The position numbers were made by a program, and so were the translations under genes. A stretch of 64,000 nt of DNA. Origin: Malaciobacter mytili LMG 24559. GTDB lineage: Bacteria; Campylobacterota; Campylobacteria; Campylobacterales; Arcobacteraceae. The stretch is taken from positions 2,790,001-2,854,000 of the forward strand of contig NZ_CP031219.1 of NCBI RefSeq assembly GCF_003346775.1, read 5' to 3'. The stretch's first letter is position 1. The number at the start of each line of letters is the position of its first letter. Positions 1-9,489 of the stretch are shown here, in pieces. The notes under the pieces were generated by a model that made no database searches, was not told where the DNA came from, and worked only from the letters and a program-made list of their open reading frames with translations.

Positions 1-291
1 GAGTATTTAGAATGTATAAAAAATACAAAATATCTTTTAACGGGTTCTTTAAATACAGTACTTGAATCTATTTTTTGTGGTAATTCTCCCGTATTATTAA
101 AAAGAAATGATAAAGAGTATGATGAAAATACTATAAAAAAATATAATATTCCTTATATTCAAGAGAAATCTTTAGATAAATTAATTTTAGAGTTTAATAA
201 TATAATATTAAATTACCCTACATTAGCTACAATTAAGCCATTTAATTTCGATAAGATAAGCTCTGAAATACAAAACATAATAACAACTTAA
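1..291 (+). CDS. C-terminal fragment of a glycosyltransferase-like protein
   Basis: The reading frame is open from the first base to a TAA at 289-291, giving the last 96 residues of a protein that begins outside the window. The stretch LTGSLNTVLESIFCGNSPVL resembles the nucleotide-sugar-binding part of GT-B glycosyltransferases and related surface-polysaccharide enzymes, where a Ser/Thr-rich turn is followed by a short helix and a G-x-P-V strand. No catalytic N-terminal domain is available, so substrate and exact family cannot be named. It is followed by 123 bp without a gene and then ccoG, which looks like a separate transcription unit. Confidence 0.55.
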   Translation, partial: EYLECIKNTKYLLTGSLNTVLESIFCGNSPVLLKRNDKEYDENTIKKYNIPYIQEKSLDKLILEFNNIILNYPTLATIKPFNFDKISSEIQNIITT

Positions 292-414
292 ATTAGGTAA
301 TTAATTTAAATAACAGCAGAATTATAACCTTAGCTTATATATACTTATGTTTATTATAAGGTTGTTTTATATACAATACTTGTAACAATTCTGTTATTAT
401 ATAAAGGAAATATT

Positions 415-1797
415 ATGAGTCAAGAGAATGAATATTTAAATAAGACTCCTTATAGAATAAAAAGATACTATGCCTATGCATTAGCAACTATCTTTGCTTT
501 AGTTATCCCTTTTATTACAATCAATGGGAATCATCTATTTTTATTATCATTTGATAAAAAACAACTTCATTTAATGGGTGTTGCATTTGATATGCAAGAA
601 CTTTACCTTATGCCATTTTTATTAATGCTTTTATTTTTAGGGATTTTTGCAGTTACTGCTATTGGTGGTAGAGCTTGGTGCGGATGGGCCTGTCCCCAAA
701 CTATTTTTAGGGTAATTTACAGAGATTTAATAGAATCAAAACTATTAGGTTTAAGAAGAATTAAAAATAAGCAAAAAGAACCTGATTGGAAAAAAGCAGA
801 AAATGCTTCAAAAAGAGTTATTGGTATTTTAATTTGGGCTTTTATTTCATTGGTTGCAGCAGCTGATTTTATGTGGTTCTTTGTACCACCTGAAGATTTT
901 TTTGCTTACTTACAAAATCCTACAGAACATATGTTTTTAATAGGATTTGTTTTAGCAATTGCTGGATTTTTAATTTATGATGTAATTTTCTTAAAAGAAG
1001 AGTTTTGTGTATATGTATGTCCTTACTCAAGGGTTCAATCTGTTTTATATGATGATAATACATATCAAGCTATTTATTCTACATCAAGAGGTGGGAACAT
1101 CTATAATGAGAGTAAAGAAAAGATTATATTTAAACAAAAAGATTTACCAGATGAAAAAAATGAATGTACAACATGCGAAGCTTGTGTAACTGTTTGTCCT
1201 ACTCATATTGATATTAGAAAAGGTTTACAACTTGAATGTATTAACTGTTTAGAATGTGTTGATGCATGTACTACAGTTATGGGAAAACTTGGGAAGCCTT
1301 CTCTTGTTCAATGGTCAAGTACAAATGAAATCAAACATAATAAAGAAACAAAAATTGTTAGAAAATCTACAATTTTATACACAGTTGCACTTCTTGTTAT
1401 TATTGGATTGTTATTTGTAATGGGTGGTAAAAAAGAGTATATGTTATTAAATGTAAATAAAACTACTCAATTATATAAAATTAAAGAAGGTAATGAAGTT
1501 ACAAATAACTTTTTATTACTATTCCAAAATACTGATTCTAAAAAACATACATATAATTTAGAATTAATTGACCATAAAGATATTGTTATTAAAAGATTTA
1601 ATCCATTTACTTTAAATCCTCATCAAATGACTAAAAAAGTAGTAGTTTTAAGTACAACTGCTAGATTAGTAAATGACAAAACAAAAGATACACCAATTAC
1701 AGTTACTTTAAGAGCTTATGCACAAGATGATCCTCAAAGAGTTAGTGTATTAAGAAAAGCTGTATTTATCTATCCAAGAGCTGATAAGCTTAAATAA
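415..1797 (+). CDS. ccoG: Cytochrome c oxidase accessory protein CcoG (polyferredoxin)
   Basis: Membrane-bound polyferredoxin needed for assembly of cbb3-type cytochrome oxidase; the family is known to act in copper reduction for the CuB centre. In 460 residues I see TM segments near 21-37, 65-83, 135-155, 172-193 and 320-338. CxxxC-type motifs sit at C89/C93 and C198/C202. Two classical 4Fe-4S ferredoxin motifs follow at C251/C254/C257/C261 and C275/C278/C281/C285. A C-terminal periplasmic Ig-like FixG_C domain covers about 350-460. Length is normal for the family. It appears monocistronic, ending in a strong hairpin at 1801-1827. The ccoNOPQ genes are not in this window. Confidence 0.95.
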   Translation: MSQENEYLNKTPYRIKRYYAYALATIFALVIPFITINGNHLFLLSFDKKQLHLMGVAFDMQELYLMPFLLMLLFLGIFAVTAIGGRAWCGWACPQTIFRVIYRDLIESKLLGLRRIKNKQKEPDWKKAENASKRVIGILIWAFISLVAAADFMWFFVPPEDFFAYLQNPTEHMFLIGFVLAIAGFLIYDVIFLKEEFCVYVCPYSRVQSVLYDDNTYQAIYSTSRGGNIYNESKEKIIFKQKDLPDEKNECTTCEACVTVCPTHIDIRKGLQLECINCLECVDACTTVMGKLGKPSLVQWSSTNEIKHNKETKIVRKSTILYTVALLVIIGLLFVMGGKKEYMLLNVNKTTQLYKIKEGNEVTNNFLLLFQNTDSKKHTYNLELIDHKDIVIKRFNPFTLNPHQMTKKVVVLSTTARLVNDKTKDTPITVTLRAYAQDDPQRVSVLRKAVFIYPRADKLK

Positions 1798-1800
1798 ACC

Positions 1801-1830
1801 GCAAAAGAAGTCCTAAACTTCTTTTGCTTA
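1801..1830 (+). terminator. Intrinsic terminator after ccoG
   Basis: A perfect 10-bp inverted repeat (GCAAAAGAAG at 1801-1810 and CTTCTTTTGC at 1818-1827) with a 7-nt loop lies directly after the ccoG stop codon and before the pyrG promoter. It separates the two transcription units. Confidence 0.75.
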
Positions 1831-1854
1831 ACTTTATCTTAACCCAAACTACGC

Positions 1855-1860
1855 TATAAT
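1855..1860 (+). promoter_or_regulatory. -10 element of the pyrG-recJ promoter
   Basis: A perfect TATAAT lies 38 nt before the pyrG start, just after the ccoG terminator. No clear -35 hexamer precedes it; Campylobacterota sigma-70 promoters often lack one. Confidence 0.6.
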
Positions 1861-1897
1861 CGCGAAATTATTATTATCATTTTTTACGGAGTTTTTA

Positions 1898-3514
1898 ATG
1901 ACAAAATTCATTTTTGTAACGGGTGGAGTTCTAAGTTCTTTAGGAAAAGGAATCACTTCTGCTTCAATTGCAACAATATTAAAACAATCTGGACTTAGAG
2001 TAAGTATGCTTAAAATTGACCCTTACTTAAATGTTGACCCAGGGACTATGAGTCCACTAGAACATGGAGAGGTTTTTGTAACTGCCGATGGTGCAGAAAC
2101 AGACTTAGATATTGGACATTATGAAAGATTTATCGATGCTACATTAAGTGCAAAAAATAACTTTACAACAGGACAAGTTTATCAATCAGTTATTAAAAGA
2201 GAAAGAGAGGGAGGATATTTAGGAAAAACTATTCAAGTTATCCCTCATGTTGTAGATGAAATTAAAAATAGAATTTTAAACGCTGGTGAAGGACACGATT
2301 TCTTAATTGTTGAGTTAGGTGGAACTGTTGGAGATATTGAAGGGTTACCATTTATGGAAGCTATTAGAGAATTAAGACATGATTTACCAAAAACTAATAC
2401 AATGAATATCCATGTAACTTTAATTCCATATATTTCAGCTGCTGGTGAGCTTAAAACAAAGCCTTCTCAACACTCAGTTCAAGAGTTAAGAAGAATTGGT
2501 ATTACTCCACATATGCTAGTATGTAGAAGTGAAAAACCTCTACCAAAAGAGTTAAAAAGAAAATTAGCTATGTCATGTGATGTTGATTATGATGCAGTTA
2601 TTGAAGCTGGTGATGCACAATCAATTTATCAAGTACCATTAAACTTTATTAAAGAGGGAATTTTAAATCCAATTTCAAATCACTTTAATATTAAACTTAA
2701 ACCAAATATGGAAAAATGGGAAACATTAGTAAAACATATTATTTTACCTCAAGACGAAGTTACAATTGCTTTTGTTGGGAAATATTTAGATTTAAAAGAA
2801 TCTTATAAATCATTAACAGAGGCATTAACTCACGCTGGAGCACATTTAAATGCTAAAATTAATATTAACTGGTGTGATAGTGAAAGAATAGAAGATGTAG
2901 GTGCTTATGAAGTTATAGGAAATGCAGATGCAATTTTAGTTGCTGGTGGATTTGGACACAGAGGTGTTGAAGGAAAACTAAAAGCAATTGAATATGCAAG
3001 AGTTAATAAAATTCCTTTCTTAGGTATTTGTTTAGGTATGCAATTATCTATTGTAGAATACTGTAGAAATGTATTAAACTTAGAAGATGCTAACTCTGTA
3101 GAGTTTGATGAAAACACATCAAATCCAGTAATTTACTTAATTGATGAATTTATTGACCAAAGTGGAATAAAACAATTAAGAACTATAGAATCACCAATGG
3201 GTGGAACTATGAGGCTAGGAGAGTATCCTTTTGAACCAAAAGAGGGAACAAATCTTAGAAAAGCATATGGGAATAATGAAACATACTATGAAAGACATAG
3301 ACATAGATATGAAGCAAATCCAAAATATAAAGAAGCTTTAGAAAAAGCTGGTATGATTATTTCAGGTGAGTCAAATGGACTTATTGAAGCAGTTGAGATT
3401 AAAGATCACCCTTGGTTTGTTGGTGTTCAATTTCACCCAGAATTTACTTCTCACCTAGAAACACCAAACCCTATTATTTTAGATTTTGTTAAACAAGCAA
3501 ATAAAAAAGATTAA
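1898..3514 (+). CDS. pyrG: CTP synthase
   Basis: Makes CTP from UTP, ATP and glutamine, the last step of pyrimidine nucleotide synthesis. The N-terminal amidoligase domain (about 1-265) opens with the typical [20 protein letters not shown]-loop. The C-terminal class I glutamine amidotransferase domain (about 290-538) has nucleophile C378 in GICLGMQ and the catalytic His/Glu in the FHPEFTSH stretch. The 538-aa length fits. A GGAG-like ribosome site precedes the ATG. The stop codon overlaps the recJ start by one base (TAATG), so the two are probably translated from one message. Confidence 0.98.
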   Translation: MTKFIFVTGGVLSSLGKGITSASIATILKQSGLRVSMLKIDPYLNVDPGTMSPLEHGEVFVTADGAETDLDIGHYERFIDATLSAKNNFTTGQVYQSVIKREREGGYLGKTIQVIPHVVDEIKNRILNAGEGHDFLIVELGGTVGDIEGLPFMEAIRELRHDLPKTNTMNIHVTLIPYISAAGELKTKPSQHSVQELRRIGITPHMLVCRSEKPLPKELKRKLAMSCDVDYDAVIEAGDAQSIYQVPLNFIKEGILNPISNHFNIKLKPNMEKWETLVKHIILPQDEVTIAFVGKYLDLKESYKSLTEALTHAGAHLNAKININWCDSERIEDVGAYEVIGNADAILVAGGFGHRGVEGKLKAIEYARVNKIPFLGICLGMQLSIVEYCRNVLNLEDANSVEFDENTSNPVIYLIDEFIDQSGIKQLRTIESPMGGTMRLGEYPFEPKEGTNLRKAYGNNETYYERHRHRYEANPKYKEALEKAGMIISGESNGLIEAVEIKDHPWFVGVQFHPEFTSHLETPNPIILDFVKQANKKD

Positions 3515-5082
3515 TGTCAAAAGTTACAAAACAAAAACTTTTTGAAATTCTTTTAGAAAGGCACAAGGAAAACCCTTGTGCTAAACTTGCAGATATACCC
3601 CCTCCAAATCAATTAAAAGATATACAAAAAGCTACAAAAAGAATAAAACAAGCCATACTAAATAATGAAAAAATCACAATAGTAGGTGATTATGATGTTG
3701 ATGGAGTAGTTTCAACAACAATTATGATAGACTTTTTTAATAAAGTTGGCTATAAAGTTGATTATATTATTCCAAATAGATTTGAGCATGGCTATGGCTT
3801 ATCAGAAAAAATTGTTGATTTAATTTCTGAAGGATTGGTAATAACTGTAGATAATGGAATAAGTGCTGTAGTTGCAGCTAAAAAACTTGCTTTAAAAGGT
3901 ATAGATTTAATTATTACAGACCATCATACGGTAGGAGAAGAGTTACCTCAATCTTATGCCATAATTAATCCTAAACAAGAAGAATGCACTTTCCCTTTTA
4001 AAGAGATATGTGGGGCTCAAGTTGCTTGGTATTTATGTGGTGCAATTAAAAATGAACTAAAGTTAAATATAAATATGGGAGAGTTTTTAGACCTTTTAAG
4101 TGTAGCTATCGTTGCTGATATTATGCCTATGACAAATCTTAATTATACTATTGTAAAACATGGTTTAAAAAAAATAAAAGAGTCTAAAAGAGCTGCTTTT
4201 AAAAAACTTGATGAAGTTTTATCAAAAAAATTTTATATGTCTGATGATATAGGATTTATGATAGCTCCAAAAATAAATAGTGCTGGAAGAATGGATGATG
4301 CTTCTATTGCTTTATCTTTTTTACTTGCTAAAACTGAATATGAAGCAAATGAAGCTTTAAATTTATTGGATGAGCTAAATAATTATAGAAAAACTTTACA
4401 AGAAGAAATTACAAAAAAAGCTATAAAAGAGATAAATCACAATGATAATGTAATAGTAGTATGGGGAGAAGATTGGCATGAAGGAGTTATAGGAATTGTT
4501 GCTTCAAAACTTTCAAATGCTTATAAAAAACCTGCTTTTGTTTTCTCAATAAAAGAAGGTATTGCAAAAGGTAGTGCAAGAGCAAATGCTACAATAAATC
4601 TTCATACCCTAATAACACAATGTTCTTCTTTACTTAAGGGCTTTGGAGGACATAAAAATGCAGCTGGATTAGCCCTTGAAGAAAAAAACTTAAAAGAGTT
4701 TCAAAATAAAATCAACTCTTTAGTTTTAGATGTTTCGAAAGAGCAATTACATATTGAATATGACTCTTTAGGAGAACTTGATGTTTCAAGTGTTGATTTA
4801 GAGTTTCTTTCAATTATAGAAAATTTTGAACCTTATGGCTTAGATAATAAGAAACCTATTTTTCAAGTATCAAATGCAAAAGTATTAAAAAGTGAATTAA
4901 TAGGAAAAGATAAAAATCATCTAAAACTTCTTTTAAATAGTGATGGATTTATTTTTGAAGCATTAAGATTTCATTGTGATGAGCCATATACAAAAGAAAA
5001 TATTGATATTATTGTATCAGTTAGTAAAAATGAATTTAGAGGAGAAGTATCTGCTCAGTTTTTAATAGAAGATATTTTATAA
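3514..5082 (+). CDS. recJ: Single-stranded-DNA-specific 5'-3' exonuclease RecJ
   Basis: Degrades single-stranded DNA 5' to 3' in RecF-pathway recombination and mismatch repair. The DHH phosphoesterase core shows the Asp-rich GDYDVDG motif at 58-64 and the DHH triad at 136-138. The DHHA1 part has GFGGHKNAAGLAL in the second half, and a C-terminal OB-like region follows. At 522 aa it is a compact RecJ typical of this phylum. The ATG overlaps the pyrG stop codon. The 3' end overlaps by 6 nt the convergent lipoprotein gene. Confidence 0.93.
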   Translation: MSKVTKQKLFEILLERHKENPCAKLADIPPPNQLKDIQKATKRIKQAILNNEKITIVGDYDVDGVVSTTIMIDFFNKVGYKVDYIIPNRFEHGYGLSEKIVDLISEGLVITVDNGISAVVAAKKLALKGIDLIITDHHTVGEELPQSYAIINPKQEECTFPFKEICGAQVAWYLCGAIKNELKLNINMGEFLDLLSVAIVADIMPMTNLNYTIVKHGLKKIKESKRAAFKKLDEVLSKKFYMSDDIGFMIAPKINSAGRMDDASIALSFLLAKTEYEANEALNLLDELNNYRKTLQEEITKKAIKEINHNDNVIVVWGEDWHEGVIGIVASKLSNAYKKPAFVFSIKEGIAKGSARANATINLHTLITQCSSLLKGFGGHKNAAGLALEEKNLKEFQNKINSLVLDVSKEQLHIEYDSLGELDVSSVDLEFLSIIENFEPYGLDNKKPIFQVSNAKVLKSELIGKDKNHLKLLLNSDGFIFEALRFHCDEPYTKENIDIIVSVSKNEFRGEVSAQFLIEDIL

Positions 5083-5649
5083 CACCATTGGTGAATAAAT
5101 ATCTTTTATATTTTTTTGTCTTTCTAAATCTAAAATCTCTTCATTTATTAGTGTACTTTCTTGAGAAGAGACTAAAATATCTCCACTTTGTAAATCAATT
5201 AATTTAATAAAAACTATTAAACTTTTTGTAGTAATTGAGTAACTCCCAACAAAAGCATATCTAGCATCAACAGTTTTATTTATATCATTTACATCTCGAC
5301 TTAGAAGATTTAAGCCATTTATATTTAAATTAAAATCTTTTCTTAGTTCTATTTCTTTTACAGTTATATCATTTGCTAAAAGTCTATCTTTTAATGTTGA
5401 AGATAATAAGAAGCCAAGCTTTGATCTATTTTTCAATCTATCTATATTTACAAAATCAGAAACAACAACGGCTTCACTTATAGATACATCTTTATTTATT
5501 TTTTCAATAGATTTTTCAACCATAGTATTAACTAAACTAGTAAAGTTAATTGAACCATCTATATTTCTATGATAGATACAAGAAGTTAAAAAAAGAGTTA
5601 AAAAAAGTAAAGCAACTACTTGCTTTACTAATTTAAGAGGTTTATTCAT
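5077..5649 (-). CDS. FlgO-like lipoprotein (second of a pair)
   Basis: A 190-residue predicted outer-membrane lipoprotein: an N-terminal hydrophobic signal with lipobox FLTSC and lipidated C24. The body resembles the FlgO domain: a DFVNIDRLKNRSKLGFLLSS-type strand and helix, then an AFVGSYSI segment. FlgO proteins of Vibrio are outer-membrane lipoproteins linked to flagellar stability, but FlgO-like domains are also widespread in proteins of unknown role. It lies 8 nt downstream of a paralogous gene on the same strand, so the two are probably co-transcribed. It overlaps the end of convergent recJ. Confidence 0.7.
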   Translation of the reverse strand: MNKPLKLVKQVVALLFLTLFLTSCIYHRNIDGSINFTSLVNTMVEKSIEKINKDVSISEAVVVSDFVNIDRLKNRSKLGFLLSSTLKDRLLANDITVKEIELRKDFNLNINGLNLLSRDVNDINKTVDARYAFVGSYSITTKSLIVFIKLIDLQSGDILVSSQESTLINEEILDLERQKNIKDIYSPMVL

Positions 5650-5657
5650 CTACTTAA

Positions 5658-6344
5658 TTACTCTTCTTTTACAATTTTAATTGTTCTTGGAGGTTTACAA
5701 TCTTTAAAAACTACACAATCATTTCTTTTATTATGTTGATAAATTGCTCTTGAACTTGAGATAATTCTTCCAGAAATATTATCAACAACTCTCGCATTTA
5801 ATACAACTTTACCATATTGTCTTGAATATGTTCCCACTACCACATAAGTATTTGGAATTTTTTCTTTTAATTTACTAATATCTCTTGAGATAAAATATTC
5901 TCCATTTTCATCAATAGAAACATTTAATTGTCCTCTAAACTCAATAACATTAAACCCTCTATTTGAAAGTTCATTTATTAAGCTTTCCCCAATTACTCTA
6001 CCAAACTCATTTGTTTCTTTAAAGTTATCTAATCTTACAAAAGATGTAACAAGAACCGGTTTATTTGTAGGTATCTTAGTGTTTCTCATCATTTGAGTAG
6101 CTAATGAGTCAATTGTACCTTCTAAACTATTTTGTGTTGTTATGTTAAATTGTTTATCTTGTGCAACTTTAAGATACTCTTTTGTAATTTGAACTTTAGC
6201 ATTCTCTTTTTGAACACTAGTGTCAAGTTTTGGGTTAAAGTTATCATTTGAAGAAGTGTTATTTGTAGTTGTTGCAACACATCCAGAAGCTAATAAAGCA
6301 ACAGCTGTAACACTTAAGCAACTCTTAATGAAAGTTTTAAGCAT
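5658..6344 (-). CDS. FlgO-like lipoprotein (first of a pair)
   Basis: A 228-residue lipoprotein with signal peptide and lipobox LLASGC (C22), a Thr/Asn-rich linker, and a FlgO-like domain from about 75 to 215. The conserved-looking parts are VLVTSFVRLDNFKETNEFGR and YVVVGTYSRQYGKVV. It shares the same domain layout as the next gene, so the pair arose by duplication. A ribosome site (AAGGGG) precedes its ATG. No flagellar genes are adjacent, so a flagellar role is only a family-based guess. Confidence 0.7.
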   Translation of the reverse strand: MLKTFIKSCLSVTAVALLASGCVATTTNNTSSNDNFNPKLDTSVQKENAKVQITKEYLKVAQDKQFNITTQNSLEGTIDSLATQMMRNTKIPTNKPVLVTSFVRLDNFKETNEFGRVIGESLINELSNRGFNVIEFRGQLNVSIDENGEYFISRDISKLKEKIPNTYVVVGTYSRQYGKVVLNARVVDNISGRIISSSRAIYQHNKRNDCVVFKDCKPPRTIKIVKEE

Positions 6345-6387
6345 GTATTCCCCTTTTTATAATTGATAAATTTTATTTAATTCAAAC

Positions 6388-7108
6388 TTATAAACTCTTG
6401 AAAAGGTTAGTTGTAATACCCTTATAATAGTCCTTTATTTCATCATTTGCTAAAGCAACGGATACTTTACCTTGGTCACAATTTTCTCTTATAGTTATCT
6501 CAAATGGAATTTTCCCTAGTAATGGTATATTATATTTTTGACAAATTTGCTCACTATTACCTCTTCCAAAGATATAATATTTACTCTTTGTATCAGGAGC
6601 AATAAAGTAACTCATATTCTCTACAAGACCGCCAATATGGACACTTGTATCTTTAAACATCATAATTGCTCTACTTACATCATCTATACTAACCATTTGT
6701 GGAGTGGTTACTATAATTGTAGCACTAATTGGCAATTCTTAAGCCATTGTTAAGTTGAACATCTCCTGTTCCAGGAGGCATATCAATTACTAAAAAATCT
6801 AACTCTCCCCATTGTACATCTTCTAAAAATTGAATTAAAGCAGAAATTGCAACAGAACTTCTCCAAACTAAAGTGGTATCATCATTTGGAGTTGTTAAGG
6901 CTACAGACATTATTTTTATACCAAAATTTTCACTAGGTATAATTTTATTATTTTCATTCCATTGTATTTTCTCATTATTAACTCCTAACATTCTTGAAAT
7001 ATTAGAACCATATACATCTACATCTAAAAGCCCTACTTTATACCCTGCTTGTGTTAAAGAAACTGCTAGATTTGAACTTACTGTACTTTTACCAACTTCC
7101 CCTCCTCT
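6388..7108 (-). pseudogene. Decayed Mrp/ApbC-type iron-sulfur carrier ATPase
   Basis: Read on the minus strand, this is a P-loop Mrp/ApbC protein in pieces. The 5' piece has an altered Walker A (GGEVGKST instead of GKGGVGKST), then GLLDVDVYGSNISRMLGV and the Walker-B-like IDMPPGTGDVQL. Directly after that an extra A (plus-strand T at 6750/6751) shifts the frame. In the restored frame MA*ELPIS shows that a CAA Gln codon became TAA (6739-6741). The 3' piece then continues intact from PISATIIVTTPQMVS through VENMSYF to the stop at 6388. The roughly 90-residue N-terminal domain and a start codon are missing. Three independent defects mark it as a pseudogene rather than a sequencing error. Confidence 0.9.
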
Positions 7109-7201
7109 TAAAAAATCATTCTTTAAAGGATGTTTATAAGATTTGAGTATTTCTCAAACCTTTTTTATATATAATCTTATAAAAGATATAAAGGAGAAGT
7201 T

Positions 7202-7744
7202 ATGGCAAAAATTTTAGTTCCTATTTCAAATGGATTTGAAGAGATTGAAGCAATATCAATAATTGATATATGTAGACGAGCAGATATTGAAGTGGTTATA
7301 GCTGCACTTGAAGAGCTAGAAACAGTAGGATCACATAATATAAAAATTATTGCTGATTGTAAAATAGAAGAGGTAAAAGCACAAGAGTTTGAAATGATAG
7401 TTCTTCCGGGTGGATTACCAAATGCTTTTACACTTGCAGAGAATAGCTATGTACAAGCTTTATTAAAACAAATGAAAAGTGAAAATAAATATATTGGTGC
7501 AATATGCGCAGCACCTTATGCTTTAAATAAAGCAGAAGTTCTAAATGAAAACTATACTTGTTATCCAAGTTTTGAACAAAAAATAAGACTTGAAGGTTAC
7601 CATAATGAAGATGCAGTTGTAATTGATGGCAAAGTTATTACTTCAAGAGGGCCAGCAACAGCAACAAGATTTGCTTTAGAATTAGTAAGAGCTTTAAAAG
7701 GTGATGAAATATTTAAAAGCATAAAAAATGGGATATTAGCATAG
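7202..7744 (+). CDS. DJ-1/PfpI family protein (YajL/ThiJ-like)
   Basis: A 180-aa DJ-1 superfamily protein. It has the nucleophile-elbow cysteine C102 in GAICAAPYAL, the partner glutamate in the N-terminal GFEEIE motif (E14 or E15), and the substrate-site PGG and SRGPATATRFALELV segments. Members include glyoxalase III-like and oxidative-stress proteins such as YajL; older annotations call them ThiJ. The exact activity cannot be decided from sequence. GGAGAAG precedes the ATG. A 46-aa ORF follows after 21 nt. Confidence 0.88.
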   Translation: MAKILVPISNGFEEIEAISIIDICRRADIEVVIAALEELETVGSHNIKIIADCKIEEVKAQEFEMIVLPGGLPNAFTLAENSYVQALLKQMKSENKYIGAICAAPYALNKAEVLNENYTCYPSFEQKIRLEGYHNEDAVVIDGKVITSRGPATATRFALELVRALKGDEIFKSIKNGILA

Positions 7745-7765
7745 TAATATCCCCTAAAGAGAGGA

Positions 7766-7906
7766 ATGGATAAAATAACAGAATTTTTAAATTGGAGTAT
7801 TGCTTACTTTTTAGGAGTAAAACATATGTGTCAAACACCTTTTTATAAAGATATTTATGATTTTACTATTGAATTTTTATCTTCTGATTATGAAAATATT
7901 TCTTAA
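7766..7906 (+). CDS. Small protein of 46 residues, unknown function
   Basis: An ORF starting MDKITEFLNW and ending SDYENIS, rich in aromatic residues, with one Cys. A good ribosome site (AAAGAGAGG) lies just before its ATG, and it starts 21 nt after the DJ-1 gene, so it could be its operon partner. I do not recognise the family. The amphipathic aromatic composition could fit a membrane-surface peptide. The alternative is a chance ORF, but the ribosome site argues for expression. Confidence 0.5.
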   Translation: MDKITEFLNWSIAYFLGVKHMCQTPFYKDIYDFTIEFLSSDYENIS

Positions 7907-7951
7907 TTAAATTGTTATTTAAATGTAACTTATTTTTTTTACAATGCTTTT

Positions 7952-8689
7952 ATGAAATACAAAAGCATTTTTATATCAGATGTTCATCTTGGCACAAGGT
8001 TTTCAAAAGCCAAGAATCTTTTAAAATTTTTAAAAGAAAATCAAAGTGAAAACCTCATCTTAGTGGGAGATATTATAGATGGCTGGGCTATGAAAAGAAA
8101 ATTTATTTGGCCCCAAACACATTCCAATGTAATACAAAAGATACTAAAAAAAGCAAAGAAAGGTTGTAAAGTTACTTTTATTACTGGAAATCATGATGAA
8201 TTTTTAAGACCTTTTGTTCCTTTGTTTTTAGGAGATGATTTAAATATTTCCAATGAACTTGAATATAAAGCTTTAAATGGGAAAACCTATTATATAACCC
8301 ATGGGGATTTTTTTGATTCTATTACTATGACTAAAAAATGGCTTGCTATTTTAGGAGATTATGGATATGACCTTCTTTTATATTTAAATGCCTTATTAAA
8401 CTTTATAAGAAAAAAACTTGGCATAAAAAAATATTGGTCTTTATCAAAATATGTAAAAGACAATGTTAAATCCTCTGTCTCTTTTATAACTGATTTTGAA
8501 AAAGTTTTATCAACACATGCAAAAAATAAAGGATATGATGGTATTATTTGTGGTCATATTCATAAAGCAGAAATTAGAAAAATAGAAGAGATAGAATATT
8601 TAAACTGTGGAGATTGGGTAGAGTCTTGTACAGCTATTGCTGAAACCTATGAAGGGGAATTTATTATAATAGATTGGCTTGAGAAATAA
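7952..8689 (+). CDS. LpxH-like UDP-2,3-diacylglucosamine diphosphatase family metallophosphoesterase
   Basis: A calcineurin-like phosphoesterase of 245 aa with the metal-ligand motifs in order: D10-x-H12, GD at 39-40, GNHDE at 79-83, a THGD motif near 117 and GHIH near 202. The segment WPQTHSNVIQKILKKA places it in the LpxH/YbbF subgroup that cuts UDP-2,3-diacylglucosamine to lipid X, including LpxH2-type proteins whose substrate is less sure. Other Campylobacterota use LpxJ for this lipid A step, so the assignment is tentative. Its stop overlaps the patatin start (TAATG). Confidence 0.78.
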   Translation: MKYKSIFISDVHLGTRFSKAKNLLKFLKENQSENLILVGDIIDGWAMKRKFIWPQTHSNVIQKILKKAKKGCKVTFITGNHDEFLRPFVPLFLGDDLNISNELEYKALNGKTYYITHGDFFDSITMTKKWLAILGDYGYDLLLYLNALLNFIRKKLGIKKYWSLSKYVKDNVKSSVSFITDFEKVLSTHAKNKGYDGIICGHIHKAEIRKIEEIEYLNCGDWVESCTAIAETYEGEFIIIDWLEK

Positions 8690-9462
8690 TGCAAAAAAAA
8701 ATCTTTCCTACAAATCTTGCACTTGCTCTTGGCGGAGGTGCTGCAAGGGGTGCTTTTCATCTTGGGGTTCTTGAATTTTGTGAAAAAAATAGTATAGAAA
8801 TACAAGCTTATAGTGGTTCTTCTATTGGCAGTATTATAAGTGTAGCTCATGCTAGCGGAGTTTGTGCTAAAGAACAATTAAGAATTTTTGCTTCAAAAGA
8901 ATTAAGAAGAGCTTTAAAGTTTAACTATTTTCGAAATGGCTTACTAAAAATTGACCATACAAGTAAAATTATTGATGAATTAATACCTATAAAAAACTTA
9001 GAAGATTTACCAAAACCTGTATATATAAATGCCTATGATATAAAAGAGAAAAAACTACACTACTTTAATAGTGGAGATTCCATTACTTTATGTATGGCTT
9101 CTAGTGCTTTAGTACCTATTTTTAAACCCATAAAGTACAAAAATATGTATTTAATTGATGGAGGATTATTTGATAATGTTCCAATAAAACCCTTACAAAA
9201 TAAAGGTTATGAGATTTTTGCAGTGGATTTATTTCCCAAAAGAACACAACATACAACAAAAAAAGTAAATCCTTTAAAACTTTTAAAGAAAAAGGTTTTT
9301 AAAGAACTATATGAAAACCATTCCCATAGTTTGGCTAATACAAACTACTACTTAGGAAGTACTCATATAAGAAACTTTTCATTATTTACTTTTAAAGAGC
9401 TTGAAGAGTGTTTTAATTTAGGTTTTAAAGAGGCTCAAAATCATTTTTTAGGTATACTTTAA
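8689..9462 (+). CDS. Patatin-like phospholipase, RssA/YchK type
   Basis: A 257-aa patatin domain with a Ser-Asp dyad: oxyanion loop GGGAARG at 15-21, nucleophile S45 in GSSIG, and catalytic D157 in DGGLFDN. There is no signal peptide or membrane anchor, so it is probably a cytosolic lipid acyl hydrolase. It is translationally coupled to the LpxH-like gene by a 1-nt overlap. Both proteins act on or near lipids, which suggests, but does not prove, a shared envelope-lipid role. dnaE begins 27 nt downstream. Confidence 0.88.
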   Translation: MQKKIFPTNLALALGGGAARGAFHLGVLEFCEKNSIEIQAYSGSSIGSIISVAHASGVCAKEQLRIFASKELRRALKFNYFRNGLLKIDHTSKIIDELIPIKNLEDLPKPVYINAYDIKEKKLHYFNSGDSITLCMASSALVPIFKPIKYKNMYLIDGGLFDNVPIKPLQNKGYEIFAVDLFPKRTQHTTKKVNPLKLLKKKVFKELYENHSHSLANTNYYLGSTHIRNFSLFTFKELEECFNLGFKEAQNHFLGIL

Positions 9463-9489
9463 ATTAAAAAAAGCATAAAGATTTAAAAG

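Noticed and set aside
6725-6991. A real short gene in the Mrp region
   Set aside because: It is one fragment of the mrp/apbC pseudogene; it runs into the frameshift and has no upstream ribosome site.
8647-8877. Minus-strand frame across the LpxH-like/patatin junction
   Set aside because: It is a shadow of two well-supported plus-strand genes, with no ribosome site or recognisable domain.
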